A stretch of DNA of 64,000 nucleotides from Bradyrhizobium sp. C9 (GTDB lineage Bacteria > Pseudomonadota > Alphaproteobacteria > Rhizobiales > Xanthobacteraceae). Position 1 is the first letter of the stretch. Each line of letters begins with the position of its first letter. The DNA lies in the NCBI RefSeq assembly GCF_002532045.1, contig NZ_NWTG01000006.1, positions 186,001 through 250,000 on the forward strand. The letters are read 5' to 3'. Below the pieces are notes generated by a model. It was not told the DNA's origin and made no database searches. It was given only the letters and a program-made list of their open reading frames with translations. The translations under genes were made by a program, and so were the position numbers. Of the stretch, positions 56,936 through 64,000 are shown one piece after another.

Positions 56936-57679
56936 TTATCCGAGCCAGCGGAATGCGCGTTCGAGCTCAGCGCGGCCGTTCCGATCGTACCAGCGCCCAT
57001 GGGCAAGGATGATCCGCTCCGGGTCCCATTCGATCATGCAGGCGACGGCGGCCCGCAACGCGGCACGGTCGCGCGAGAACGTCAACCGCATGTCGCGCGG
57101 CGTGCTGCCGTCCGGATCGCGCACGCCGCCGATCCAGGTCAGCAACCGCATCAACGGCGAACGAATCCGGTCCGCTTCAAAGTTCTCGATCAGGTCCGTC
57201 AACAGCAACGTGCGTGACTTCAGATGGAAGAACACGGTTTCCGTCATGTAGCTGCCGGCAACCGGAAGCGTCGCGATCCATTCGTCCCAAGGATAGCCCG
57301 ATCGCTGATCGAGCGGGTCGCCGCCTGGAACGGGCCGGTCGCCGGCCTGCTGCGCGATCTCGCGCGCGAGAAACACGCGCGCGCCGGGATAGGCCGCATG
57401 CCAGTCCGGGATCCACCAATAGTGCAGGCGGTTCGGCCCGATGATCCAGCTCGGCTCGCCGAGGCCCGCGATCTCGGCCTTGAGTTCATCCACCAGCGGG
57501 GTCGGCGAGTGGATGAAGAGCCGCGCCCCCGGCAGGCGAAGGATCGTTGCGCGCGTCGGGAACGGCATCCTGAGCCAGCGCGGGCCAAACCTGATCACGG
57601 GCCCATCGACGATCCACACGTCGTCCGCAACCGGCTTCGGCGTGTTCAGCGGCGGATAGGTCAGGCGGGATTCCTGCAT
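56936..57679 (-). CDS. DUF4336 family protein
   Basis: A 247-residue protein of the DUF4336 family, with a beta-lactamase-like fold but without the zinc HxHxDH motif: RATILRLPGARLFIHSPTPL, PSWIIGPNRLHYWWIPDWHA and FHLKSRTLLLTDLIENFEAD. Metal binding is unclear. It is convergent with the D-2-hydroxyacid dehydrogenase and follows a strong bidirectional terminator on the other side. Function is unknown. Confidence 0.82.
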   Translation of the reverse strand: MQESRLTYPPLNTPKPVADDVWIVDGPVIRFGPRWLRMPFPTRATILRLPGARLFIHSPTPLVDELKAEIAGLGEPSWIIGPNRLHYWWIPDWHAAYPGARVFLAREIAQQAGDRPVPGGDPLDQRSGYPWDEWIATLPVAGSYMTETVFFHLKSRTLLLTDLIENFEADRIRSPLMRLLTWIGGVRDPDGSTPRDMRLTFSRDRAALRAAVACMIEWDPERIILAHGRWYDRNGRAELERAFRWLG

Positions 57680-57724
57680 CGCATTGCCTCACGGCGGCAA
57701 CGTCAAGACCAGCCTTCTATTGCA

Positions 57725-57757
57725 ACAAAAAAGGCGCGCTGTTCGCGCGCCTTTTTC
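57725..57757. terminator. Bidirectional terminator
   Basis: AAAAAAGGCGCGC and GCGCGCCTTTTT form a stem with a loop TGTT, with A and T runs on both sides. It ends the transpeptidase transcript. Confidence 0.85.
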
Positions 57758-57779
57758 AATGATCAATTTGCCGGCTGGC

Positions 57780-59015
57780 CTAGCGCACCGTGACCGGCGC
57801 GGGCAACGGCTGCACCGAGGTCGGCTGCGTGCCGGGCAGCGGCGCGGCCTGAGCAGGGGCCATCGGGTTGGGCGGCGGCGCGGCGGACGCCGTCGTCGTG
57901 CCCGGGGCTGCGCCGCCGGGCAGCACAACCACGCGGGTGCCGACCTTGGCGCGTTCAAACAGATCCGAGACGTCCTCGTTCAGCATGCCGATACAGCCCG
58001 ACGAGACGAACTTGCCGATGGTCGACGGCTGGTTGGTGCCGTGAATACGGTACACGGTCGAGCCGAGATACATCGCGCGGGCGCCGAGCGGGTTGCCGGG
58101 TCCGCCGGCCATGAAGCGCGGCAGATAGGGCTGGCGTTCGATCATCTCCGTCGGCGGATGCCAATCCGGCCACTCGGCCTTGCGGGTGATCTTCTGCACC
58201 CCGGTCCAGGTGAAGCCGTCGCGGCCGACGCGGACGCCGTAGCGGATCGCCCGGCCATTGCCCAGAATGTAATAGAGGTAGGTGTTCGGCGTATCGACGA
58301 CGATGGTGCCAGCCGGCTCCTTGGTCGCGAACGCCACTTCCTGGCGCCGCAGATTCGGTGCCAGTTGCGCCGGGCCGTCTTCCGGCTGCTCGTCCGCCGG
58401 CAGCGCTGCGATCTGCAGCGGCTTGCCATTGGCATCGACCGGCGCCTGCTGCTGCGGCACCGCTCCGGTTACGCCCTCGGGCGGACGCATGCCGCCGCGG
58501 TCGTCGCCATAGGACACGCCGGCAGCCGGAACGCCGTTGTCGCGATTGGCCTGCTGCGCGCCCGGACGATCGCCATAGATCACCGGCGGCGGCCCCATCG
58601 GCCGGCCATAACGCGGATCGTCCGGCGACATCACCGGACCGGTCGGCGCACCGCGGTCGGAATAGACCGGCTGGGAATTCATCGGACGGCCATAGCGCGG
58701 ATCGTCCGGCGACATCACGGGACCCGACGGCGCACCACGATCGGAATAGACCGGCGCGTTCGTCGGGCGGCCATAGCGCGGGTCATCCGGCGACATCACC
58801 GGGCCGGGCGGCGGCAGCGCGGCCGAATTACGCGGCGCATCTTCATCGTCGAGCGAGTCGAAATCCGGCATGTTGCCCTGCGAGTAGGGCTGCGGCGCGG
58901 CCGAATAGGCCGGACCTTGGGGAACCGGATATCCCTGCTGCGCACGCGCAAGCGAGGTTCCCGCCAGGCCGAGAGCCGCGGCAGCGCAAATCGTCAGAAT
59001 GCGGTTGATCATCAT
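57780..59015 (-). CDS. L,D-transpeptidase (YkuD) with tandem repeats
   Basis: 411 residues from the ATG at 59015 with a signal peptide (MMINRILTICAAAALGLAGT). After it come Gln/Pro-rich sequence and three near-identical 28-residue repeats (GPVMSPDDPRYGRP followed by a short linker with VYSDRGAP). The YkuD domain has HGTNQPSTIGKFVSSGCIGM, with catalytic His and Cys in HGT...SSGCIGM. It cross-links murein or attaches proteins to it in the periplasm. A Pro-rich tail follows. Confidence 0.9.
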   Translation of the reverse strand: MMINRILTICAAAALGLAGTSLARAQQGYPVPQGPAYSAAPQPYSQGNMPDFDSLDDEDAPRNSAALPPPGPVMSPDDPRYGRPTNAPVYSDRGAPSGPVMSPDDPRYGRPMNSQPVYSDRGAPTGPVMSPDDPRYGRPMGPPPVIYGDRPGAQQANRDNGVPAAGVSYGDDRGGMRPPEGVTGAVPQQQAPVDANGKPLQIAALPADEQPEDGPAQLAPNLRRQEVAFATKEPAGTIVVDTPNTYLYYILGNGRAIRYGVRVGRDGFTWTGVQKITRKAEWPDWHPPTEMIERQPYLPRFMAGGPGNPLGARAMYLGSTVYRIHGTNQPSTIGKFVSSGCIGMLNEDVSDLFERAKVGTRVVVLPGGAAPGTTTASAAPPPNPMAPAQAAPLPGTQPTSVQPLPAPVTVR

Positions 59016-59343
59016 TGCTCTATTATAGTCCCCAAGCCACACCGGACTGTTAACGGCCCAATGCAGGAAGATAGCGGCGCATTCAAGACAAATCCGCGAA
59101 ATCCGGGCCATTTCGGGCATTTGTGATTTGCCGTCAACGCTGCGGCAAAGATGTCTCATGGGTCGGGAATGTTTGTCCACCTGCCCGAAGTCATCAATCA
59201 CCCGCATTTTGTAACAAACAGTCTCCAGGGGTTGCGATATCTTCGAATCGGCCTGATTCGCTCTCGCGACGCCGGCTCTCTTGTGTGGTCACCGCGTTCC
59301 CTCGACATCAAGGACCCTCCCGCAGAAGGGGGAACCCGCGCCC
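59016..59343. other. Divergent promoter region
   Basis: 328 bases between the divergent transpeptidase and the Pro/Ala-rich protein genes. No clear operators, repeats or coding frames are seen. Confidence 0.4.
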
Positions 59344-60180
59344 ATGCTCCCCGGCCTTCGTTTCCTGTTCGCCGCGATCGTGCTGGCGACGTCGCTTCTG
59401 GTGTTCGGGTTAGGAGCAGCCGCGCTGTTTCGCGCGGCGCATGAGGAATTCGCCAGCATTCCGGCCCGCCGGGCCCCGCCCGAGCCGCAATTCGCGCAGC
59501 AACCCGAAACGCCGCCGGTGCTCGCCATGGTGCGGGTCGAGCCATCAGCCGCGGACAAGGCGACGGCCGACAGCCCCGCGCCTTCGACCCCGTCCGAGCC
59601 CGCGGCATCCGTGCCGGCCGCGCCTGCCGAAGCCTCGCCTCCCGCCGAACCGGAGAAGGTCGCCGCCGTGAAGGCGGATGACGCGCCGCCACCAGCGCCG
59701 AAGCTGGAAGCCCAGACGGTCGAAACGCCTGCACCAGCTCAGTCCGCTGAGGTCGCTCCGCAGCCTCCGGCCGCGGATCCGTCGCCGGCATCGCAGCCCG
59801 CGCCGGTTGCCACGGAAGCAGCACCGGCGCCAGCCGAGGCCAAGGTCGTGGCCGTGGCCGATCCGCCTGCCGCATCCGGCGAAGTCGTGCCCGTCGCACC
59901 GGCCCCCGCGGTGGCTGCGCCGGAGCCCGCACCGCCTCCGTCACCCGAGGCCATCGCGGCCGCGAGCAGGATCGCGACGCTGGGTGGACCTGACGTTGTC
60001 GTCGAAGCACCGCCCGCCGCGCCGAAGGCCACTGAAGCGAAGAAGCCGGAGCGCAACGCGACCAGCAAGCCGGCGCATCGCAAGCAGCGCCGGCGGATCG
60101 TGCGCACGCCGCCGGTGCGGCAGGCGGTTCAGCTCGATCCGTTCGGCAACCCCACCCTGGTGCCACTCACGCGGCGTTGA
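59344..60180 (+). CDS. Proline/alanine-rich membrane-anchored protein
   Basis: 278 residues from the ATG at 59344 (MLPGLRFLFAAIVLATSLLV). One N-terminal membrane helix, then about 230 residues of Pro/Ala/Glu-rich low-complexity sequence, and a basic end (HRKQRRRIVRTPPVRQAVQL) finishing DPFGNPTLVPLTRR. It is probably periplasmic and extended, like Rhizobiales proteins of unknown function. No enzyme motifs are present. Confidence 0.65.
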   Translation: MLPGLRFLFAAIVLATSLLVFGLGAAALFRAAHEEFASIPARRAPPEPQFAQQPETPPVLAMVRVEPSAADKATADSPAPSTPSEPAASVPAAPAEASPPAEPEKVAAVKADDAPPPAPKLEAQTVETPAPAQSAEVAPQPPAADPSPASQPAPVATEAAPAPAEAKVVAVADPPAASGEVVPVAPAPAVAAPEPAPPPSPEAIAAASRIATLGGPDVVVEAPPAAPKATEAKKPERNATSKPAHRKQRRRIVRTPPVRQAVQLDPFGNPTLVPLTRR

Positions 60181-60189
60181 TCCCGCAGC

Positions 60190-61047
60190 CTAGGCTGGTC
60201 CCGTCGCGATCGGCGGGCCGCTCGCCTGTCCCCATTCCGACCACGAGCCGTCATAGAGCGCGGTGTCGGTGACGCCGAGCCGGTAGAGCGCGAGCGTCAG
60301 CACGCCGGCCGAGACGCCCGAGCCGCAGCTGGTGACAACAGGCGCGTCGAGCTTGACGCCGGCACTGCTGAACGATTTGCGCAGATCGTCGAGCGGCTTC
60401 ATCTCGCCGGTCGCGGCATCGAACAATTGGTTGTAGGGCACGTTGCGGGCGCCCGGGATGTGGCCCGCGCGAATGCCCGGCCGCGGCTCCGGCGCGCGGC
60501 CCTCGAAGCGTTCGGCGGCGCGCGCATCGATCACCTGCTCGGCGCGGCTTTCGACATTGGCGATCATCTGCTCGATGCTGCGCACCCGCTTCGGATCGTA
60601 GCTCGCCGTGAACGTCGCGGGCTTCGGCTTCACCTCGCCGCTCTCGACCGCCCTGCCCTCGGCGCGCCACTTCTTCAGGCCGCCGTTGAGAATCCGCACG
60701 TTGCGATGGCCGTAGGACAGGAACATCCACCAGGCGCGCGGCGCCGCGACCCAGCCGCCGGAATCATAGATCACCACCGTGTCGGCATTGCCGACGCCGA
60801 GACTGCCGATGTCGCGGCCGAACTGCTCGGCGCTCGGAAACATGTGCGGCAGCGGATTGGAATGATCGGACACCGCGTCGACGTCGAAGAACACGGCGCC
60901 GGGCAGATGCGCGGCGAGGTAGTCGTCCTTCGGCAGCGGCAGCACGCCGGGCAGCTTGAAGGTCGCGTCGAGCACCTTGACGTTGGCATCGCCGAGATGC
61001 GCAGCCAGCCATTCGGTCGAAACGAGCGGATCGTCGGTGGTCGTCAT
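60190..61047 (-). CDS. sseA: 3-mercaptopyruvate sulfurtransferase
   Basis: 285 residues from the ATG at 61047, MTTTDDPLVSTEWLAAHLGD, made of two rhodanese domains. The catalytic Cys is in VVTSCGSGVSAGVLTLAL (CGSGVSA, as in SseA). The N-terminal domain is inactive. The enzyme moves sulfur from 3-mercaptopyruvate to thiols or cyanide in the cytoplasm. It precedes another rhodanese gene on the same strand after a palindromic repeat. Confidence 0.92.
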   Translation of the reverse strand: MTTTDDPLVSTEWLAAHLGDANVKVLDATFKLPGVLPLPKDDYLAAHLPGAVFFDVDAVSDHSNPLPHMFPSAEQFGRDIGSLGVGNADTVVIYDSGGWVAAPRAWWMFLSYGHRNVRILNGGLKKWRAEGRAVESGEVKPKPATFTASYDPKRVRSIEQMIANVESRAEQVIDARAAERFEGRAPEPRPGIRAGHIPGARNVPYNQLFDAATGEMKPLDDLRKSFSSAGVKLDAPVVTSCGSGVSAGVLTLALYRLGVTDTALYDGSWSEWGQASGPPIATGPA

Positions 61048-61063
61048 CTTACCTGTCTCTCCA

Positions 61064-61143
61064 TCGTCATTGCCGGACTTGATCCGGCAATCCATCTTGC
61101 TTCGAAACGATGGACACGCGGATCAAACCCGCGTGTGACATCC
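61064..61143. repeat. Bradyrhizobial palindromic repeat
   Basis: Arms ATTGCCGGACTTGATCCGGC with AATCCATC and GGATCAAACCC with GCGTGTGACA form the pattern of the abundant intergenic repeat that contains CGTCATTGCCGG...GGCAATCCATC. It fills the gap between two sulfurtransferase genes. Confidence 0.65.
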
Positions 61144-61146
61144 TGC

Positions 61147-61560
61147 TCAGCCCATCTTCTTCGGCTCCCACGCCTCGATCGGACCGCCGGCCTCGCGCCA
61201 GGCGGCGAAGCCGCCGCCCATATGGGCGACCGGCTTCAGGCCCATGTCCTTCGCGGTCTTGGCCGCGAGCGCCGAGCGCAGGCCGCCGGCGCAGTGGAAG
61301 ATGAACTTCTTGTCTTCCTGGAAGATCGGCTTGGCGTAGGGGCTGTTCGGATCGATCCAGAACTCGAGCATGCCGCGGGTGCAGGAGAATGCGCCGGGGA
61401 TCTTGCCGTCGCGCTCGATCTCGCGAGGATCGCGGATGTCGACGATGACGACGTCGTTCTTGCCGATCAGCGTGATCGCATCGGCGGCGCTGATGGTCTC
61501 GATCTCGGCATTGGCCTCGTCGATCATCACCTTGATGCCGCGGTGGATGTTCTGGGGCAT
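61147..61560 (-). CDS. Rhodanese-like domain protein
   Basis: 137 residues from the ATG at 61560, MPQNIHRGIKVMIDEANAEI. A single rhodanese domain with VVIVDIRDPREIERDGKIPG and the active loop FHCAGGLRSALAA (CAGGLR), where Cys is followed by the usual small and Arg residues. It transfers sulfane sulfur or senses it. Separated by 57 bases from the VWA gene upstream on the same strand. Confidence 0.88.
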   Translation of the reverse strand: MPQNIHRGIKVMIDEANAEIETISAADAITLIGKNDVVIVDIRDPREIERDGKIPGAFSCTRGMLEFWIDPNSPYAKPIFQEDKKFIFHCAGGLRSALAAKTAKDMGLKPVAHMGGGFAAWREAGGPIEAWEPKKMG

Positions 61561-61616
61561 GGGGCTCTCCCTGGATGTTGTTGGCGCGCCCATCGGCGCG
61601 CGACGCCTTGTGCGTT

Positions 61617-62792
61617 TTAGCGCACCAACTCCCGCATCGCGTTCTCCAGACCTTCGATCGTGATCGGATACATGCGCTCGGAGAACAGGCGGCGGATGAT
61701 CGTGGTCGATTCCGAATAGTCCCAGTGCTTCTGCGCCACCGGATTGAGCCACACCGCATGCGGATAGGTGCGGGTGATGCGGTCGAGCCAGACCGAGCCG
61801 GCCTCTTCGTTGACATGCTCGACCGAGCCGCCGGGCACCATGATCTCGTAGGGCGACATCGAGGCGTCGCCGACGAACACCACCTTGTAGTCGTGCGGGT
61901 ACTTGTGCAGCACGTCCCAGGTCGGCGTGCGATCGGTGAAGCGCCGCTTGTTCTGCTTCCAGACGCCTTCATAGAGGCAGTTGTGGAAGTAGAAATATTC
62001 CATGTGCTTGAATTCGCTCTTGGCGGCCGAGAACAGCTCCTCGACCTGCTCGATATGCGAATCCATCGAGCCGCCGATATCGAAGAACACCAGCACCTTG
62101 ACCGCGTTGCGCCGCTCGGGCCGCATGTGCACGTCGAGATAGCCGTGGTTGGCGGTCTCCTTGATCGTGGTGTCGAGATCGAGTTCGTCGGGCGCGCCGG
62201 TGCGCGCGAACTTGCGCAGCCGCCGCAGCGCGACCTTGATGTTGCGGATGCCGAGCTCGACATTGCCGTCGAGATCCTTGAACTCGCGCTTGTCCCACAC
62301 CTTCACGGCGCGGTTGTTGCGGTTCTTCTCCTGGCCGATCCGCACGCCCTCGGGATTATAGCCGTGGGCGCCGAACGGCGAGGTGCCGGCGGTGCCGATC
62401 CACTTGCTGCCGCCCTGGTGACGGCCCTTCTGTTCCTCGAGACGCTTCTTCAAGGTCTCCATGAGCTTGTCCCAGCCCATGGCCTCGATCTGCTTCTTCT
62501 CTTCCTCGGTGAGATATTTCTCGGCGAGCTTCTTCAGCCACTCCTCGGGGATCTCGGCCTTGCCCATGGCGTCGAGCAGGCTCTCGAGCCCCTTGAACAC
62601 GGTGCCGAACACCCGATCGAACTTGTCGAGATTGCGCTCGTCCTTCACCAGGGCGGCGCGCGACAAATAGTAGAAGTTCTCGACGGACTGTTCGGCGAGA
62701 TCGGCGTCAAGCGCTTCCATCAAGGTCAGATATTCCCGTAGCGTCACGGGGACCTGGGCGTCGCGCAGCGATGTGAAGAACTGCAGGAACAT
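61617..62792 (-). CDS. VWA-domain protein (CoxE/MoxR-partner type)
   Basis: A 391-residue protein. N-terminal 140 residues are helical (MFLQFFTSLRDAQVPVTLRE), typical of CoxE-like proteins. The von Willebrand domain starts near VLVFFDIGGSMDSHIEQVEE, with the MIDAS motif reading DIGGS (a DxSxS variant with glycine), and continues with KVVFVGDASMSPYEIM. These proteins work with a MoxR-type AAA ATPase, but none is encoded nearby. Family assignment is from overall pattern. Confidence 0.8.
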   Translation of the reverse strand: MFLQFFTSLRDAQVPVTLREYLTLMEALDADLAEQSVENFYYLSRAALVKDERNLDKFDRVFGTVFKGLESLLDAMGKAEIPEEWLKKLAEKYLTEEEKKQIEAMGWDKLMETLKKRLEEQKGRHQGGSKWIGTAGTSPFGAHGYNPEGVRIGQEKNRNNRAVKVWDKREFKDLDGNVELGIRNIKVALRRLRKFARTGAPDELDLDTTIKETANHGYLDVHMRPERRNAVKVLVFFDIGGSMDSHIEQVEELFSAAKSEFKHMEYFYFHNCLYEGVWKQNKRRFTDRTPTWDVLHKYPHDYKVVFVGDASMSPYEIMVPGGSVEHVNEEAGSVWLDRITRTYPHAVWLNPVAQKHWDYSESTTIIRRLFSERMYPITIEGLENAMRELVR

Positions 62793-62959
62793 ATTTACTT
62801 AAATCGCCCGCCCTGCCGGTGCCGTCAAGGGCCCCTGCCCCGGTTGCGGCTGCGGATCAGCCATTCACTTTCACTTAACCACCCCGGCCAGCTTCGGCTC
62901 CCAGCGGCGAAACGTGACGTTAAGATGGGACGTTGATCACTGGAGGTAGCACGCCGCCC

Positions 62960-64000
62960 GTGGACCCGATCGACTTGCCCAACAGCCCTGCCAAGCTGCC
63001 GAAACTGTTCTCGCCGACGGCGATCGTCGCCGCCGTGGTGACGGCGATGAGCATATTCGTGCTCGGTCTGTTGATCTGGAAGGCGGTCGAGGCGCGCACC
63101 ATGGCGCTTGCCCAGGGCGAGCGCGACATCCGCAACCTCACCCATTCGCTGGCAGAACACGCCTCGCATTCGGTCCAGGCGATCGATGTGGCCATGAACG
63201 CCATGGTCGACCTGCTGAAATACCAGAAGCCGCGCGTCGACCGCTTCAACGCGGCCCTGCGCAAGACCGCGGATGCGCTGCCGCAGATCCGGGAAATCGG
63301 CGTCATCGATCCCGACGGCAACCGGATCTACTCGTCGGCCGCGGAGCTGCCGGCCCACAACAATGCCGACCGCAGCTACTTCATTGCCCATCGCGACTCT
63401 CCGGATGCGACGTTGCATATCAGCGAGCCGTTGCAGTCGCGGCTGACCGGGCAACAGACCATCGTGCTGTCGCGGCGCGTCACCAGGGAAGACGGCAGCT
63501 TCGGCGGCGTGCTGTTCGCGACCATCGAAAGCAGCTACTTCGACAATTTCTACCAGGCCTTCAAATTCGGTCCGTACGCCGGAATTACCCTGCTTCGCCT
63601 CGACGGCATCGTTCTGGCGCATTGGCCGGCGGGCAAGTGGAACAAGGAGGTCTCTGCGGCCTTCAAGGCGCAGATCGAGCAGGACCGTACCGGCTATACC
63701 AAGACCACGTCGCCATTCGACGGCCGCGTCAAATATCTCGGCTTCGAGCGCGCGTCGCAATATCCGATCGTGGTCACCGTCGCGCTGCCGGAAGCCCAGG
63801 TGCTCGCCGCGTGGCATGAGGATCTGCGCAACGACCTGTTCGTCGCCGTGATCCTGATGGGAAGCGTGATCCTGTTCGCCATCCTGCTCGGCAAGGAGTT
63901 CGCCAAGCGGACCAGGGTCGCGCGGATGCTCAGGGAACGCGAGGCGCGCTACCGGCTGCTCGCCGACAACATCGCCGATGTCGTGATCCTCCTGGACCGC
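62960..64000 (+). CDS. Membrane sensor with Cache and PAS domains (C-terminus beyond the window)
   Basis: The frame opens at a GTG at 62960 preceded by GGAGG. It shows a first membrane helix (TAIVAAVVTAMSIFVLGLLI), an extracytoplasmic PDC/dCache domain (residues about 45-290, with GVIDPDGNRIYSSAAELPAH and RSYFIAHRDSP), a second membrane helix (LFVAVILMGSVILFAILLG) and the start of a PAS domain (YRLLADNIADVVILLDR). The output domain is cut off by the window; GGDEF, EAL or histidine kinase are all possible. Confidence 0.82.
   Translation, partial: MDPIDLPNSPAKLPKLFSPTAIVAAVVTAMSIFVLGLLIWKAVEARTMALAQGERDIRNLTHSLAEHASHSVQAIDVAMNAMVDLLKYQKPRVDRFNAALRKTADALPQIREIGVIDPDGNRIYSSAAELPAHNNADRSYFIAHRDSPDATLHISEPLQSRLTGQQTIVLSRRVTREDGSFGGVLFATIESSYFDNFYQAFKFGPYAGITLLRLDGIVLAHWPAGKWNKEVSAAFKAQIEQDRTGYTKTTSPFDGRVKYLGFERASQYPIVVTVALPEAQVLAAWHEDLRNDLFVAVILMGSVILFAILLGKEFAKRTRVARMLREREARYRLLADNIADVVILLDR

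Noticed and set aside
57684..59126. Long plus-strand open frame opposite the L,D-transpeptidase
   Set aside because: Arg/His-rich low-complexity translation without a start signal; the minus-strand frame has signal peptide and YkuD motifs.
61575..62741. Long plus-strand open frame opposite the VWA gene
   Set aside because: No recognisable domain and antisense composition bias; the minus strand encodes the VWA protein.

Overview
The window looks like chromosomal DNA of an alphaproteobacterium of the Bradyrhizobium/Rhodopseudomonas group. The grounds are high GC, FixK/FNR-type TTGA-N6-TCAA boxes, a FixJ-type regulator remnant, an Irr-type iron box in front of bacterioferritin, short palindromic repeats typical of that group, and the overall protein complement. 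The genus is an inference; no rRNA or marker gene is present.

Layout. (1) 1-12.5 kb is a stress and metal-tolerance cluster: the 3' half of a P-type cation ATPase, a DUF6064 membrane protein and a universal stress protein, the last two each behind a FixK/FNR-like box, a heavy-metal RND efflux pump with its adaptor and a DUF3240 protein, and a three-gene operon with 4-base overlaps (AMP/thymidine phosphorylase, PRPP synthetase, beta-CASP metallo-beta-lactamase). A DUF302 gene is cut off at 12.6-12.8 kb. (2) 12.8-24.1 kb is a decayed mobile region. It opens with the 3' half of a tRNA-Glu used as an attachment site and an intact tyrosine integrase, then holds an excisionase-like gene and the broken remains of a large serine recombinase, a Clp-N-domain protein, a FixJ-family regulator beside its intact PAS histidine kinase, an IS5-type transposase, a HEPN/Toprim protein and a HipA toxin. 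A MarR regulator with a divergent ABM-domain monooxygenase is intact. (3) 24.1-31.5 kb is one seven-gene operon: a dimethylsulfone monooxygenase (SfnG), a complete Liv-type ABC importer and an acyl-CoA-dehydrogenase-fold oxidoreductase, best read as organosulfur uptake and oxidation. (4) 31.5-34.7 kb is mostly featureless and ends in an excisionase-like gene and a second tyrosine integrase abutting the 3' end of an intact tRNA-Pro(CGG). (5) 34.8-64 kb is ordinary chromosome: tRNA modification (Sua5/TsaC), dehydrogenases, NUDIX, many small exported proteins, Bfr/Bfd iron storage, cell-wall enzymes, EttA, sulfurtransferases, and a sensor protein that runs off the right end.

The best candidates for new biology are the sulfone operon with its amino-acid-type importer, the phosphorylase/PRPP/beta-CASP operon, a TIR-domain protein fused to membrane segments (51.8-52.9 kb), and a cytoplasmic collagen-like protein. 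No intact new defence system was found; the defence-like genes in the mobile region are broken. Frames were read by eye, so frameshift positions are approximate and assembly errors cannot be excluded.
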